Shown here: in pieces, positions 12,869 to 19,539 of the stretch
Layout of the letters: every line of letters begins with the position of its first letter
How positions within the stretch are numbered: the stretch's first letter is position 1
DNA from: a virus
Strand: one strand, 5' to 3'
DNA length: 41,848 nt
Virus record (IMG/VR): IMGVR_UViG_3300035698_010703
Location: 1 to 41,848 of that record
Translations under genes and position numbers: made by a program
The notes under the pieces: generated by a model
The model's database searches: none
Seen by the model: the letters and a program-made list of their open reading frames with translations, nothing else
Told to the model about the DNA's origin: nothing

Positions 12869-14350
12869 CTACTCGTCGCCCAGGTAAACTACCCGGAGGT
12901 CGCCATCGTCTATCTGCGCGCCAAAGAGAAACAGGCCCTTCTCGACGGCCAACTTGTGCAGGTTCTGCCGGTCGGAAGGCTGGAGGTCTTGCCAACACGA
13001 CTGCGGAATCGGCAGCAGTCCCGGCGATTCGAGGTGTGGCAGCAATTCACGCAAGGTGAAGTCCACCCGCTCTCCGGCTGACAATCCGTTGACCCGGTCG
13101 AACGCTGTACGACCACGATTCGGATGCTGGACGAATAGTCGCGGATTGCCGTCCACGCTGCGGATCGTCAGGTGCTGCGTGTGAAGCGACTGGGCCAACA
13201 GGTCGAATACTTGACCAGCGATGTTCTTCGCCTCGTCTGCGGCCTTCTCGGCCTGCCCGGCGGCTTCACGGTGCTTCGTTGCCCTGCCCTGGCTGATCTT
13301 CACGTCGCGGATGAGGACGCCCTGGTCGTATTCCAGCGATGTGGCGGCAACATCGGCCTGGGCGGTCGCGATGTTATCGGTGGTTGGGTAGGTCACTTTC
13401 CGGGCAGCGGTGTCTTCCAGCGCAGACACGGCCGCGGCGTGTTGCTTGGCCGTATTGAGGAATTCTACCGCGTGCTGTGCGGCTCGTTCAGCATTCACAG
13501 CTACCTCCTTCGCTTCCGCCACCTGGGCGAGAATGGCTTGCATTGCCTGCTTTTCCTTTTGCGCCATTTCGGCCGACTGCTTGACGCAATCTTCTGCGTA
13601 GGCGACAGATGAGCCTTTGTACTCTGCCTTGAGCTTCTCCAGCCGTTCCATGGCTTCGTCCGCTTCACGCTCCGCCTGCTGCCCACTCTCGCGGTCGCTT
13701 TTCCACGCCTGGAGTTGGTCCCGCGCCTCATCGCGTGCGGAACCGAGTGCTTCCAGGTCGGAAGACTGGCTGATGTCCAAGCCCTCGGGCACCACCTCCA
13801 GCGGCGCAGCGTGGGCCGCTTCCGCGTCGGCCGTGTTCTGGCTGGCTCTCGCCTGCTTGTCGTATGCCTGCTTAACCCTGGTCGCCAGTAGAACTGGGTC
13901 GTCCGACTTCTGAATTCCCAGCCCGTCGAATCCTGCCTGACCACCGGCCAGTTCGTAGTACAGTTCTGGATCGGCCTTGACTTCGCTCAGTACGGCCAGC
14001 GCTTTGATGGCGTGGGCATCGCGCACTTCCGGCGTTTTTCCGGGCGGGTCGATCAGGTCGATCAGCGAGAATTTCTCCGCGTCGATGGTATCGAGCCCGA
14101 GTTCACCTTTCCTTCTCTTGCGTCCTCCGATGGGCGCAACGACCCCGAATCCCTCGACCTTCCCGCTGAGTGCCCCGTCGTGGAGCGTCACGTCGACTTT
14201 GTGTCCACTCAGCAAGTCGATACTGGAAATCAGCGTCGTCTTGCCTGACCCTCGCTTGCCTCGGAATTCGTATCCGCCTGGCCCTTTGCTAAGGTCGATC
14301 TCGAAAGTGCCCTCGATTGGTCCGCCAGCCGTTAGTTTAATTTCGTCCAT
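12869..14350 (-). CDS. SMC/Rad50-like ATPase of phage recombination module
   Basis: The 493-residue protein has a Walker A (GKRGSGKTTL, 31-40), a long alanine/glutamate-rich coiled coil (about 165-390) and an ABC-type signature LSAGERVDFTL near residue 420. The order N-lobe, coiled coil, signature matches RecF/Rad50/SMC-type ATPases. The Walker B region after the signature (SPGLLPIPQSCWQDL) lacks the usual acidic pair, so ATP hydrolysis may be altered. Being next to a YqaJ nuclease, it may work in end processing like an SbcC partner. There are 126 bases without a gene downstream. Confidence 0.75.
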   Translation of the reverse strand: MDEIKLTAGGPIEGTFEIDLSKGPGGYEFRGKRGSGKTTLISSIDLLSGHKVDVTLHDGALSGKVEGFGVVAPIGGRKRRKGELGLDTIDAEKFSLIDLIDPPGKTPEVRDAHAIKALAVLSEVKADPELYYELAGGQAGFDGLGIQKSDDPVLLATRVKQAYDKQARASQNTADAEAAHAAPLEVVPEGLDISQSSDLEALGSARDEARDQLQAWKSDRESGQQAEREADEAMERLEKLKAEYKGSSVAYAEDCVKQSAEMAQKEKQAMQAILAQVAEAKEVAVNAERAAQHAVEFLNTAKQHAAAVSALEDTAARKVTYPTTDNIATAQADVAATSLEYDQGVLIRDVKISQGRATKHREAAGQAEKAADEAKNIAGQVFDLLAQSLHTQHLTIRSVDGNPRLFVQHPNRGRTAFDRVNGLSAGERVDFTLRELLPHLESPGLLPIPQSCWQDLQPSDRQNLHKLAVEKGLFLFGAQIDDGDLRVVYLGDE

Positions 14351-14508
14351 AGTCCTCGCGCCTCGATTCTAGGGCATCGGCCTTGTCGGCCAGTGAAAAT
14401 TTAGTGGAGGCGATCAGGTTGTCAATCGCCGTCCTTGTCTGACGGAACAGCCTCGCTAGTTCCGGCTCGTGTTCGGCCAGCTTCTCGTTAGTCGTTTGCT
14501 CTGCCATC
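14337..14508 (-). pseudogene. Small gene with a probable +1 frameshift
   Basis: From the ATG at 14508 the frame gives 28 residues (MAEQTTNEKLAEHEPE then TSEAVPSDKDGD). If one A is dropped from the AAA at about 14460, the reading continues as LARLFRQTRTAIDNLIASTK and ends after REDYGRN at 14337, overlapping the ATPase start. The joined 56-residue product looks more protein-like than the short one. It may be a sequencing error, a real break, or a recoding site. Confidence 0.4.
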
Positions 14509-14509
14509 G

Positions 14510-14764
14510 TCAATCGCCCTCGCGTTCTGCCAGCATGGCGTCAGCGATTGCCAGCTTTGTCTCAGCGAGATTGCGAATTGCCGTGCCGGAATCGCCTCGC
14601 CAATTGTTACCGTAGCGCAAATCGAGCAGGGTAATTGCCTCCACTCCCGCGTGGGCCGCGTAGAATTGGCGGAGGGACATGCCGGGCTCGCTAACTATCG
14701 TGCTGGAGCCGCATATTCGATGGCCGCTCGGGTACGCTGCCCCGCCGTCGTCTGGCCTACTCAT
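14510..14764 (-). CDS. Small conserved phage protein (MSLRQFYAAHA type)
   Basis: The 84-residue protein starts MSRPDDGGAAYPSGHRICGS at 14764, inside the last codons of the upstream gene. It has GMSLRQFYAAHAGVEAI and a C-terminal helix ETKLAIADAMLAEREGD. This GMSLRDYFAA...AYxxADAMLxxR layout is very common in phages and has no known function. Confidence 0.75.
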   Translation of the reverse strand: MSRPDDGGAAYPSGHRICGSSTIVSEPGMSLRQFYAAHAGVEAITLLDLRYGNNWRGDSGTAIRNLAETKLAIADAMLAEREGD

Positions 14765-15140
14765 CGTCGCGCCTCGCTTCCAGGGCCGCGTCATGGTCGG
14801 CCAGTGCTGTTTCGTGTGCGATCTCCTCGGCATCCTCGCAGGCTGCCATCAGCTCGTCCTCGCATTGCGCCATGGCTGCCGCTTCAGCCGCCTCGGCAAG
14901 CTCAGACCAGCCTGCAAGTGGGAAACCGGACGCGAATATAAGTGTGACTGTCGCGCCGAACAGCACGACCTCTGCCTGCTGTAGCGTCACCTCGATGTCC
15001 GAGATCCCGCCCTCCGCTGGATGACAGTCGTCGGGATCGCCGTTCACTCGCGCCGGGCGGTATGGCTCGGCGGTGTAGCTCACGTCGAACGTGAGCGTCT
15101 GACCGTCTATCAGTTCCCATGTGTAGTCAGTCGATAGCAT
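14757..15140 (-). CDS. Phage hypothetical protein, acidic helical C-terminus
   Basis: This 127-residue protein begins MLSTDYTWELIDGQTLTFDV at 15140, inside the end of the upstream gene. The first 75 residues are beta-rich (TLTFDVSYTAEPYRPARVNG, GGISDIEVTLQQAEVV). The rest is an Ala/Glu-rich helix (ELAEAAEAAAMAQCEDELMA). The function is unknown. Confidence 0.7.
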   Translation of the reverse strand: MLSTDYTWELIDGQTLTFDVSYTAEPYRPARVNGDPDDCHPAEGGISDIEVTLQQAEVVLFGATVTLIFASGFPLAGWSELAEAAEAAAMAQCEDELMAACEDAEEIAHETALADHDAALEARRDDE

Positions 15141-15318
15141 TGGATTTCGCCTTAATCCCAGCCAGGGATTGCTGGAGTGCCTGAAGGGTGAGGTGGCTGA
15201 TGTGGTAGGACAGTTCCCAATTGCCGCTGATTGACTGGCGGTTGAGGCGTTCAGTTGTGGCTTCGATCAGCCTGAGTCCCGCGTCGAGTAATTCGACCGA
15301 TACCTCTCTAGTTTCCAT
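15127..15318 (-). CDS. Small helical phage protein
   Basis: The 63-residue protein starts METREVSVELLDAGLRLIEA at 15318, behind AAGGAGCGACC, inside the last codons of csrA. It is predicted all-helical and ends IKAKSNAID. The coupling to csrA suggests joint expression. The function is unknown. Confidence 0.68.
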   Translation of the reverse strand: METREVSVELLDAGLRLIEATTERLNRQSISGNWELSYHISHLTLQALQQSLAGIKAKSNAID

Positions 15319-15484
15319 GGTCGCTCCTTGGTTCGATGTTGGCCGCGTCGTCGCGGACAATGCGGTAGTCGTCGGGAGCCTCTATGCCGATCCGAACATG
15401 GCGGGCCCTAATCCCCTCGACCGTGATCGTGATGTCGTCGCCTATCTGGATCGCTTGCCCCAGTCGCCTCGTCAAGACTAGCAT
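15308..15484 (-). CDS. csrA: Phage-encoded CsrA (RsmA) RNA-binding regulator
   Basis: The 58-residue product begins MLVLTRRLGQAIQIGDDITI and continues TVEGIRARHVRIGIEAPDDY, RIVRDDAANIEPRSDHGN. It has the family core: MLVLTR at the N-terminus, the IGDDI strand, the VRIGIEAP strand and R44 in IVRDD, which together contact GGA sites in RNA hairpin loops. CsrA dimers control translation and stability of mRNAs, so a phage copy could redirect host or phage translation. AGGGGTAGAAA precedes the start. Two hairpins lie just upstream. Confidence 0.88.
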   Translation of the reverse strand: MLVLTRRLGQAIQIGDDITITVEGIRARHVRIGIEAPDDYRIVRDDAANIEPRSDHGN

Positions 15485-15510
15485 TTTCTACCCCTGGCTG
15501 GAAATGAAAA

Positions 15511-15539
15511 GGGCACCGCCGCCTCGTGCGACGATGCCC
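15511..15539 (-). terminator. Hairpin followed by TTTT ahead of csrA
   Basis: On the minus strand GGGCATCG pairs with CGGTGCCC (one G-U pair, which would be a mismatch on the other strand) and is followed at once by TTTTCATTT. It can act as an intrinsic terminator or attenuator 27 bases before the csrA start. Confidence 0.5.
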
Positions 15540-15544
15540 ATCCG

Positions 15545-15600
15545 CGACAGCCACGTCGGGGAGTAGATCGTGATTATGTTGGTCCGTAGCGTGGCTGTCG
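15545..15600 (-). promoter_or_regulatory. 11-bp inverted repeat with GGA in the loop, upstream of csrA
   Basis: CGACAGCCACG and CGTGGCTGTCG pair perfectly over 11 bases. The 34-base loop on the minus strand contains TACGGACC, which resembles the core of a CsrA binding site. A third copy of GCGTGGCTGTC occurs at about 15735. The element may let CsrA control its own mRNA or serve as a protein binding site. Confidence 0.5.
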
Positions 15601-15767
15601 GCATCTGAAAATACCCCATTAAGATTGGCTGTCATCGCGTACAATCAGCCCGGATAGACACGAGGGAGAAAATCGCGGGTTACTACTAAAAGCTGGAGCC
15701 AATCAAGGCTCGGCCTGCGTTAGATTCGTATTGCGTGGCTGTCCGGTCGTTCATCATGTCAGGTAGT
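15601..15767. other. Intergenic stretch between csrA leader and repressor gene
   Basis: About 165 bases hold no credible gene. It contains another GCGTGGCTGTC at about 15735. It most likely holds the promoter of the csrA operon, which I cannot place with confidence. Confidence 0.4.
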
Positions 15768-16004
15768 TTAACTGTTTTGCCCTCGGGTGTCAATGTCAGC
15801 GTGCGAATGCCCACAGACGAAGCACGGCGCATCCAGCAGCTCGATGATCCGCCGCTGAGTCTCAGGTCGCGGCACTGTGCCCTGGGTCCACTGCGTGACG
15901 GTGGACGGTGAGATGCCTAGTGCCAACGCCAGTCGCCGCTGGGTCCAGCCAGCGCCGCCCAGCGCGGACTTGAGGTAATCGCCGTAGTTGGGAGTAGCAG
16001 CCAT
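15768..16004 (-). CDS. XRE/Cro-type helix-turn-helix repressor-like protein
   Basis: The 78-residue protein starts MAATPNYGDYLKSALGGAGW at 16004, behind AAAGGAACGAC. The HTH is WTQRRLALALGISPSTVTQW with TVPRPETQRRIIELL, typical of the XRE family, which binds operator DNA in phage switches. The C-terminus has an unusual CFVCGHSH Cys/His cluster that could bind a metal. It follows a strong three-way-junction RNA element. It may be a Cro/CI-like regulator or a control protein of the left operon. Confidence 0.82.
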   Translation of the reverse strand: MAATPNYGDYLKSALGGAGWTQRRLALALGISPSTVTQWTQGTVPRPETQRRIIELLDAPCFVCGHSHADIDTRGQNS

Positions 16005-16030
16005 GTCGTTCCTTTCGGGTGAATAAAAAG

Positions 16031-16106
16031 CCCGCGCCCGACCACCGGCAGCGGAGACTATTACTGCCAGTGGTCTGGTGTACCGCTCCCCAGCGGCGGG
16101 CGCGGG
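16031..16106 (-). ncRNA. Three-way-junction RNA ending in a U-tract, leader of XRE gene
   Basis: On the minus strand CCCGCGCCCG pairs with CGGGCGCGGG (10 bp). Inside are hairpin CCGCT-GGGG-AGCGG and a 10-bp hairpin CCACTGGCAG/CTGCCGGTGG (one G-U) with a 12-base loop. The outer 3' strand is followed by CTTTTTATTC and then the ribosome site of the XRE gene. The layout fits either an intrinsic terminator of a short RNA or a riboswitch-like attenuator. It does not match a riboswitch class I know. Confidence 0.65.
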
Positions 16107-16110
16107 TGTG

Positions 16111-16200
16111 TTAACGCTGAATCCCTGCCAGCCAGTTGCACCAGCAGATTGTCGCCGCAAGCGCCAGAACCAGCAAGTGAGTGAGTGTTCGCAGTTTCAT
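16111..16200 (-). CDS. 29-residue membrane peptide
   Basis: The frame MKLRTLTHLLVLALAATICW then CNWLAGIQR starts at 16200 behind GAGAGGACAAG. It has a short basic start and one hydrophobic segment with two Cys, like a signal anchor or small toxin-type peptide. It ends five bases before the three-way-junction RNA. It could be a leader peptide, a lysis-related peptide or a small toxin; none is shown. Confidence 0.55.
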   Translation of the reverse strand: MKLRTLTHLLVLALAATICWCNWLAGIQR

Positions 16201-16222
16201 CTTGTCCTCTCGAAATAAATTC

Positions 16223-16267
16223 CGTTGCGCGAGCGCCTTATCCTGTAGAAATGCAACTCGTTGCGCG
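16223..16267. promoter_or_regulatory. Two CGTTGCGCG direct repeats, possible operators
   Basis: CGTTGCGCG occurs at 16223-16231 and 16259-16267, 36 bases apart start to start, in the leader of the membrane peptide gene. The spacing is close to three and a half helical turns. They may bind the XRE protein encoded just downstream. Confidence 0.35.
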
Positions 16268-16281
16268 GCATTTGTCGCTAG

Positions 16282-16312
16282 GGGTTGGGGTTAAGTCGGG
16301 GCCGGGTCGGCT
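16282..16312. repeat. 31-bp direct repeat, copy 1
   Basis: This exact 31-bp sequence (starting GGGTTGGGGTTAAGTCGGGG) recurs at 16671-16701. Copy 1 lies between the stop of the 16656 gene and the 16200 membrane peptide gene. A regulatory role upstream of genes is possible. Confidence 0.85.
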
Positions 16313-16326
16313 AGTTAGTCGCTCCG

Positions 16327-16656
16327 TCACGACGATTGTAGGTAGGTTTCCAGCGATATTTCGCCATCGCAATCCGTCAGCCCGCTCCACTCGGCCAGGA
16401 TTGTGCTAACCTCGCCGCCTCCATCGTGGTCGGCTCCAAAATACGGGCGCACGGCACCGTGATCGTCCCGAGCATCGCCGTACTGGTCGCGGGTCATGCG
16501 ATTTGCGCGAAAGTCGATTGCCTCCTTGATCTTGTACGTCGGCGGGCACTTATTGCCGCCGACAACGATTGTCGAGCCATCCTTGAGCTTCATTCCCGCC
16601 GCAATGGCGAGTCGCTGGAGTTGTCGTCGCGTGTGGCTTCGGTCGTTTGTCGCCAT
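16327..16656 (-). CDS. Phage hypothetical protein
   Basis: This 109-residue protein begins MATNDRSHTRRQLQRLAIAA at 16656, with GAGG eight bases before. It has GMKLKDGSTIVVGGNKCPPT, FRANRMTRDQYGD and an acidic C-terminus. The 31-bp repeat copy 2 is directly upstream. The function is unknown. Confidence 0.65.
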   Translation of the reverse strand: MATNDRSHTRRQLQRLAIAAGMKLKDGSTIVVGGNKCPPTYKIKEAIDFRANRMTRDQYGDARDDHGAVRPYFGADHDGGGEVSTILAEWSGLTDCDGEISLETYLQSS

Positions 16657-16670
16657 CGTTTCGCCTCGTT

Positions 16671-16701
16671 GGGTTGGGGTTAAGTCGGGGCCGGGTCGGC
16701 T
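16671..16701. repeat. 31-bp direct repeat, copy 2
   Basis: An exact second copy of the 16282-16312 sequence, ending 15 bases upstream of the ATG at 16656. On the minus strand it is C-rich with ACTTAACCCCAACCC, so it is placed like a leader or operator. Confidence 0.85.
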
Positions 16702-16744
16702 CATTCGGCAAGCGGTGCGATTACCTGCACTCCGCTAAGCCTTT

Positions 16745-17266
16745 CTAACGAGGGAAGGGGTCTGCGCAGGTAGCCTTGGCGATAGCGGCGCGTAGTTGCG
16801 CCAGGTACGCCTCGTCTACGGCAAACGGGCTCTCTGGATCGCCCACCACCTCCACCTCACGCCGAACGGCAGCCCGGCACAGTTCCAGCAGTTCAGGGGC
16901 AGCGGAGATTAATCTCGCTTCTTGCAGGTTTTGCGGCGATGTGCCGTAGAACCTACAGACCACAAGGTCGCTGTCGTCCGCCTCGACCACCTTGAGGTGG
17001 CACTTCGGCTCATGGGGATGCCTGATGCCAGGGTAAGCCGTGATAACTGCCCAGGGGCCGGGCGTGTGTTCCGGGGGCTCACCTTCGCTAGCCTGCTCCT
17101 CCTCGACCTCGTAGATGAAGCAGCGGCACATGGGGCATTCGCCGTAGGGCACCACCCCAGTGGGGTCCAGTCGCTCGTTCAGACCCTCGCACGCATCAAG
17201 TTTGACGGTAATCTTGTCGGGGTTGGTTGTCTCAAACAGGCAGTTGTCGCAGAGGTACGTTTTCAT
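16745..17266 (-). CDS. Phage protein with zinc pairs and HTPGPW motif
   Basis: The 173-residue protein (MKTYLCDNCLFETTNPDKIT) has an N-terminal zinc ribbon (CDNC...CPMC), then HTPGPWAVITAYP and EARLISAAPELLELCRAAV. The HTPGPW...NARLIAAAPELLE pattern is widespread in phage proteins of unknown function; here it is fused to a zinc ribbon. The start at 17266 lies near a palindromic CAACTCCGGAGTT leader. Confidence 0.75.
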   Translation of the reverse strand: MKTYLCDNCLFETTNPDKITVKLDACEGLNERLDPTGVVPYGECPMCRCFIYEVEEEQASEGEPPEHTPGPWAVITAYPGIRHPHEPKCHLKVVEADDSDLVVCRFYGTSPQNLQEARLISAAPELLELCRAAVRREVEVVGDPESPFAVDEAYLAQLRAAIAKATCADPFPR

Positions 17267-17361
17267 GTTTCAACTCCGGAGTTAAAGGGGGGGGACGGTC
17301 AATATCCCCACCCCCGTGGCAGCGATCCCACGGGAGCGGAGTGCTGATCGTTCCAGATCGA
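17267..17361. other. Short intergenic spacer
   Basis: It holds a CAACTCCGGAGTTAAAG palindrome, a G-run and CCGCTGATCGATC / GATCGATCAGCGG-like inverted sequence at about 17344-17367. No gene was found. It may carry a terminator or leader. Confidence 0.4.
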
Positions 17362-18264
17362 TCAGCGGTGGTCGGCTAGTTGGCAGGCACCCGAATTCAT
17401 TTCCCGGATGTGCCGCCGGGCCGCGACCCGCACGACCAGGGCAACTCGGTGGCGATCACCATTAGCCAGTGCCAGCAGGCGATTAGGGCGATAGTGTCGG
17501 GCCGGATCGAGCTTGTGCTGACGCGCCCAGGTGGTGGAGCCAGCCAGACAATTGCCAGCCTGGACCGAATCCCGAAGGCAGACCAGCAGCCCGGTCTTGT
17601 GGGCCGCGCGGATCAGGCCCGCCTCGTGCCGTGACTTGCGTGCCACCTCGCGCCGTCGGGCGGCATTCTCTCGCAGTCTGGCAGTCAGCGACCGCAGCGT
17701 GGCGGGTTTGCCATCGACAATCAGGTCGTTACTGTCGGGATGAAAATCATCGTCGGGCCGCGCCTTGGAGGCCAGTTTGATGCCGTTGCTATCGCTCGCC
17801 CAGCGGTAGCCATGCGGAGCGCGAAACAGGTACGAGGTGCCTCGGTAATGGTATCTCAGCCCGGCGCTCGTGACCCTACCCCAGGAGCCGACCACCGGGT
17901 AGTGATCGATTTTGTGCCACGTACAGCTATTGCTGTACGTGCCGGTATCCTCATCGCGCACGGCAGTGCGTGGGTGGTCGTCCAGGGATGGGAGGGGTGA
18001 CTCCCAACTCTGGATGCGGGGGCGGGCCGCGAGGGCATCAGCCATCGCTTCGGCGCGGTGATCGGAGCCGAGGGGGATCAGGTAGCGGGACGTATCGAAC
18101 CGCTGCGCCAGCGTGGGCGGACCGAACCGGGCGGGTTGTCGCTGCTCGCGCAGTTCCATCGCGCGTTTGATCGTGCCGTGGAGCCGGCCGCTGCGGCGCA
18201 ACTCGCGGTAGTACGCGCGCCATACGGTCGGGAGGTGCCAGGAGTCGGGCCGGGTCGTCTTCAT
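17362..18264 (-). CDS. Large phage hypothetical protein
   Basis: The protein begins MKTTRPDSWHLPTVWRAYYR at 18264 and has 300 residues. It is basic, with PTLAQRFDTSRYLIPLGSDH, RVTSAGLRYHYRGTSYLFRA and a C-terminal part CLRDSVQAGNCLAGSTTWAR, RNRLLALANGDRHRVALVVR. The EDSxxAGNC...ARRH layout at the C-terminus is one I have seen in uncharacterised phage proteins. The function is unknown. Confidence 0.7.
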   Translation of the reverse strand: MKTTRPDSWHLPTVWRAYYRELRRSGRLHGTIKRAMELREQRQPARFGPPTLAQRFDTSRYLIPLGSDHRAEAMADALAARPRIQSWESPLPSLDDHPRTAVRDEDTGTYSNSCTWHKIDHYPVVGSWGRVTSAGLRYHYRGTSYLFRAPHGYRWASDSNGIKLASKARPDDDFHPDSNDLIVDGKPATLRSLTARLRENAARRREVARKSRHEAGLIRAAHKTGLLVCLRDSVQAGNCLAGSTTWARQHKLDPARHYRPNRLLALANGDRHRVALVVRVAARRHIREMNSGACQLADHR

Positions 18265-18339
18265 CTCTAGTCTCCAGTTGGGGGGAAGTGAAGTTGGTTC
18301 AACTCGCCGCTCCACATTGGAGCGGTTGGTTGAGTCACC

Positions 18340-19005
18340 TCAGCCCTCGCAGTGGTTCTCGCAGCGGCAGTCCTCATCGCATACCGGAGCCAAGGGATCG
18401 ACCGGCTGGGTCTGGTCGCGGATGTACGTCGTGGCGCGATTGGCGCTAGCCTCCGCGAACTTGGCCTCCAGGCGAACGCCCTCGGCTACCGCATCGGCCA
18501 GCAGGCCCAGCGCCAAGCCCGTGAGATACGCACCGTCTGGATCGACAATTCCGACCCAAGATGCGGCGTGATCGCTGAGTAGGATGCCGAACTGGCTCAC
18601 GCTCAAGACTAGCTCGAGCGCCGGTTCGTCGCAGTCGAAATCGGTTTCGATCTGCGCCCGAATGTCGAATCCCTCTCGCTTGCAGCGGATGCTATCGCCG
18701 GGTTTGGCATCGTCGCCAAACAGAGTCGGGAAAGCCGAGGCATCGTGCCAGTTGTCCCTGGCGTACTCGCAGGCATCCCAGGCATGTCCGGTGCCGTCGC
18801 CGCGCGTCTTGTGGGCTAGGTCGACGTAGCGGTAGTAGATCATGCCAGGGCTATCCCAGCCGCCCCCTTGATGATCATCGTACCAGCCATTCTCAGCGGG
18901 CTCGATCCGCTCGATCTCGATCAGTCCACACTCGCCATCGGACTGGTAGCTGCCGAGTCGGTACTGGGCTCCGACAGTGAGTTTGAGTTCGGTTCGCGTC
19001 TTCAT
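18340..19005 (-). CDS. Phage hypothetical protein with Cys-rich end
   Basis: This 221-residue protein (MKTRTELKLTVGAQYRLGSY) has a beta-rich first half with GLIEIERIEPAENGWYDD, a central segment SIRCKREGFDIRAQIETDFD, and a C-terminus CDEDCRCENHCEG that is Cys-rich. It follows a leader with GTCTCCAG and a G-rich stretch, as do its neighbours. The function is unknown. Confidence 0.7.
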   Translation of the reverse strand: MKTRTELKLTVGAQYRLGSYQSDGECGLIEIERIEPAENGWYDDHQGGGWDSPGMIYYRYVDLAHKTRGDGTGHAWDACEYARDNWHDASAFPTLFGDDAKPGDSIRCKREGFDIRAQIETDFDCDEPALELVLSVSQFGILLSDHAASWVGIVDPDGAYLTGLALGLLADAVAEGVRLEAKFAEASANRATTYIRDQTQPVDPLAPVCDEDCRCENHCEG

Positions 19006-19053
19006 GTCTCTTGTCTCCAGGTAAAGGGGAAAGTGGGGGAAACTACCAGGGGC

Positions 19054-19266
19054 CTAGTTGCCGCAACGAGTGTCGTCAATTTCAGCAATTTCCTGCTCGC
19101 TTGGCCGCGCGCCGTCGCACCGTTCAACGCACCGGTCGGAGTATCCGCCCTGGGATCGGCAGCCGGCGGCATGTGCGCGGCAGCATTTTTCGGCGGCGGC
19201 TATGGATCGGTGGTGATGGCCGCAGGAACCGCAAACGGGGCCGATGGCGTGGTAAGTGGTGGTCAT
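19054..19266 (-). CDS. Small Cys/His-rich phage protein
   Basis: The 70-residue protein (MTTTYHAIGPVCGSCGHHHR) has CGSCGHHH, a KCCRAHAAGC segment and further Cys residues, so a zinc-binding fold is likely. It is the first gene of the leftward block next to the divergent spacer. The function is unknown. Confidence 0.7.
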   Translation of the reverse strand: MTTTYHAIGPVCGSCGHHHRSIAAAEKCCRAHAAGCRSQGGYSDRCVERCDGARPSEQEIAEIDDTRCGN

Positions 19267-19539
19267 GTCTCAAGTCTCCTCGTGTGGGGAAGTAATGTAT
19301 CCGTCGGAACGACAGTATGAGGTCTATTCGGCAGTTCCGCAACCCCGGTATTTCCATTTCATTGCCCGAATTGACGTAACTCCTTACTGCATAACGAGAA
19401 GAAACTTTTGGAATTATGGTGCCGACCGCAGCCCATTGGACTGATCTTGCCGGGAATCCGCCGGTGGGCATAATGCCTGGGGAAGGGACGCCTAGGGGGC
19501 GGAGCCCAGCAACAGCACTCCAATCACCAGGATGGATCG
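19267..19539. promoter_or_regulatory. Divergent intergenic region between the two transcription blocks
   Basis: Genes point away from this 273-base spacer on both sides, so it should hold promoters for both. A TACATT on the minus strand at about 19295 and TTGACG at about 19371 on the plus strand are weak hexamer candidates. It is more AT-rich (for example GAAGAAACTTTTGGAATTATGG) than the surroundings. No gene was found. Confidence 0.45.

Noticed and set aside
15408-15644. A 78-codon leftward frame over the csrA leader (with QHNHDLLPDVAVADG)
   Set aside because: It overlaps csrA in another frame, lacks a ribosome site and its composition comes from the hairpins.
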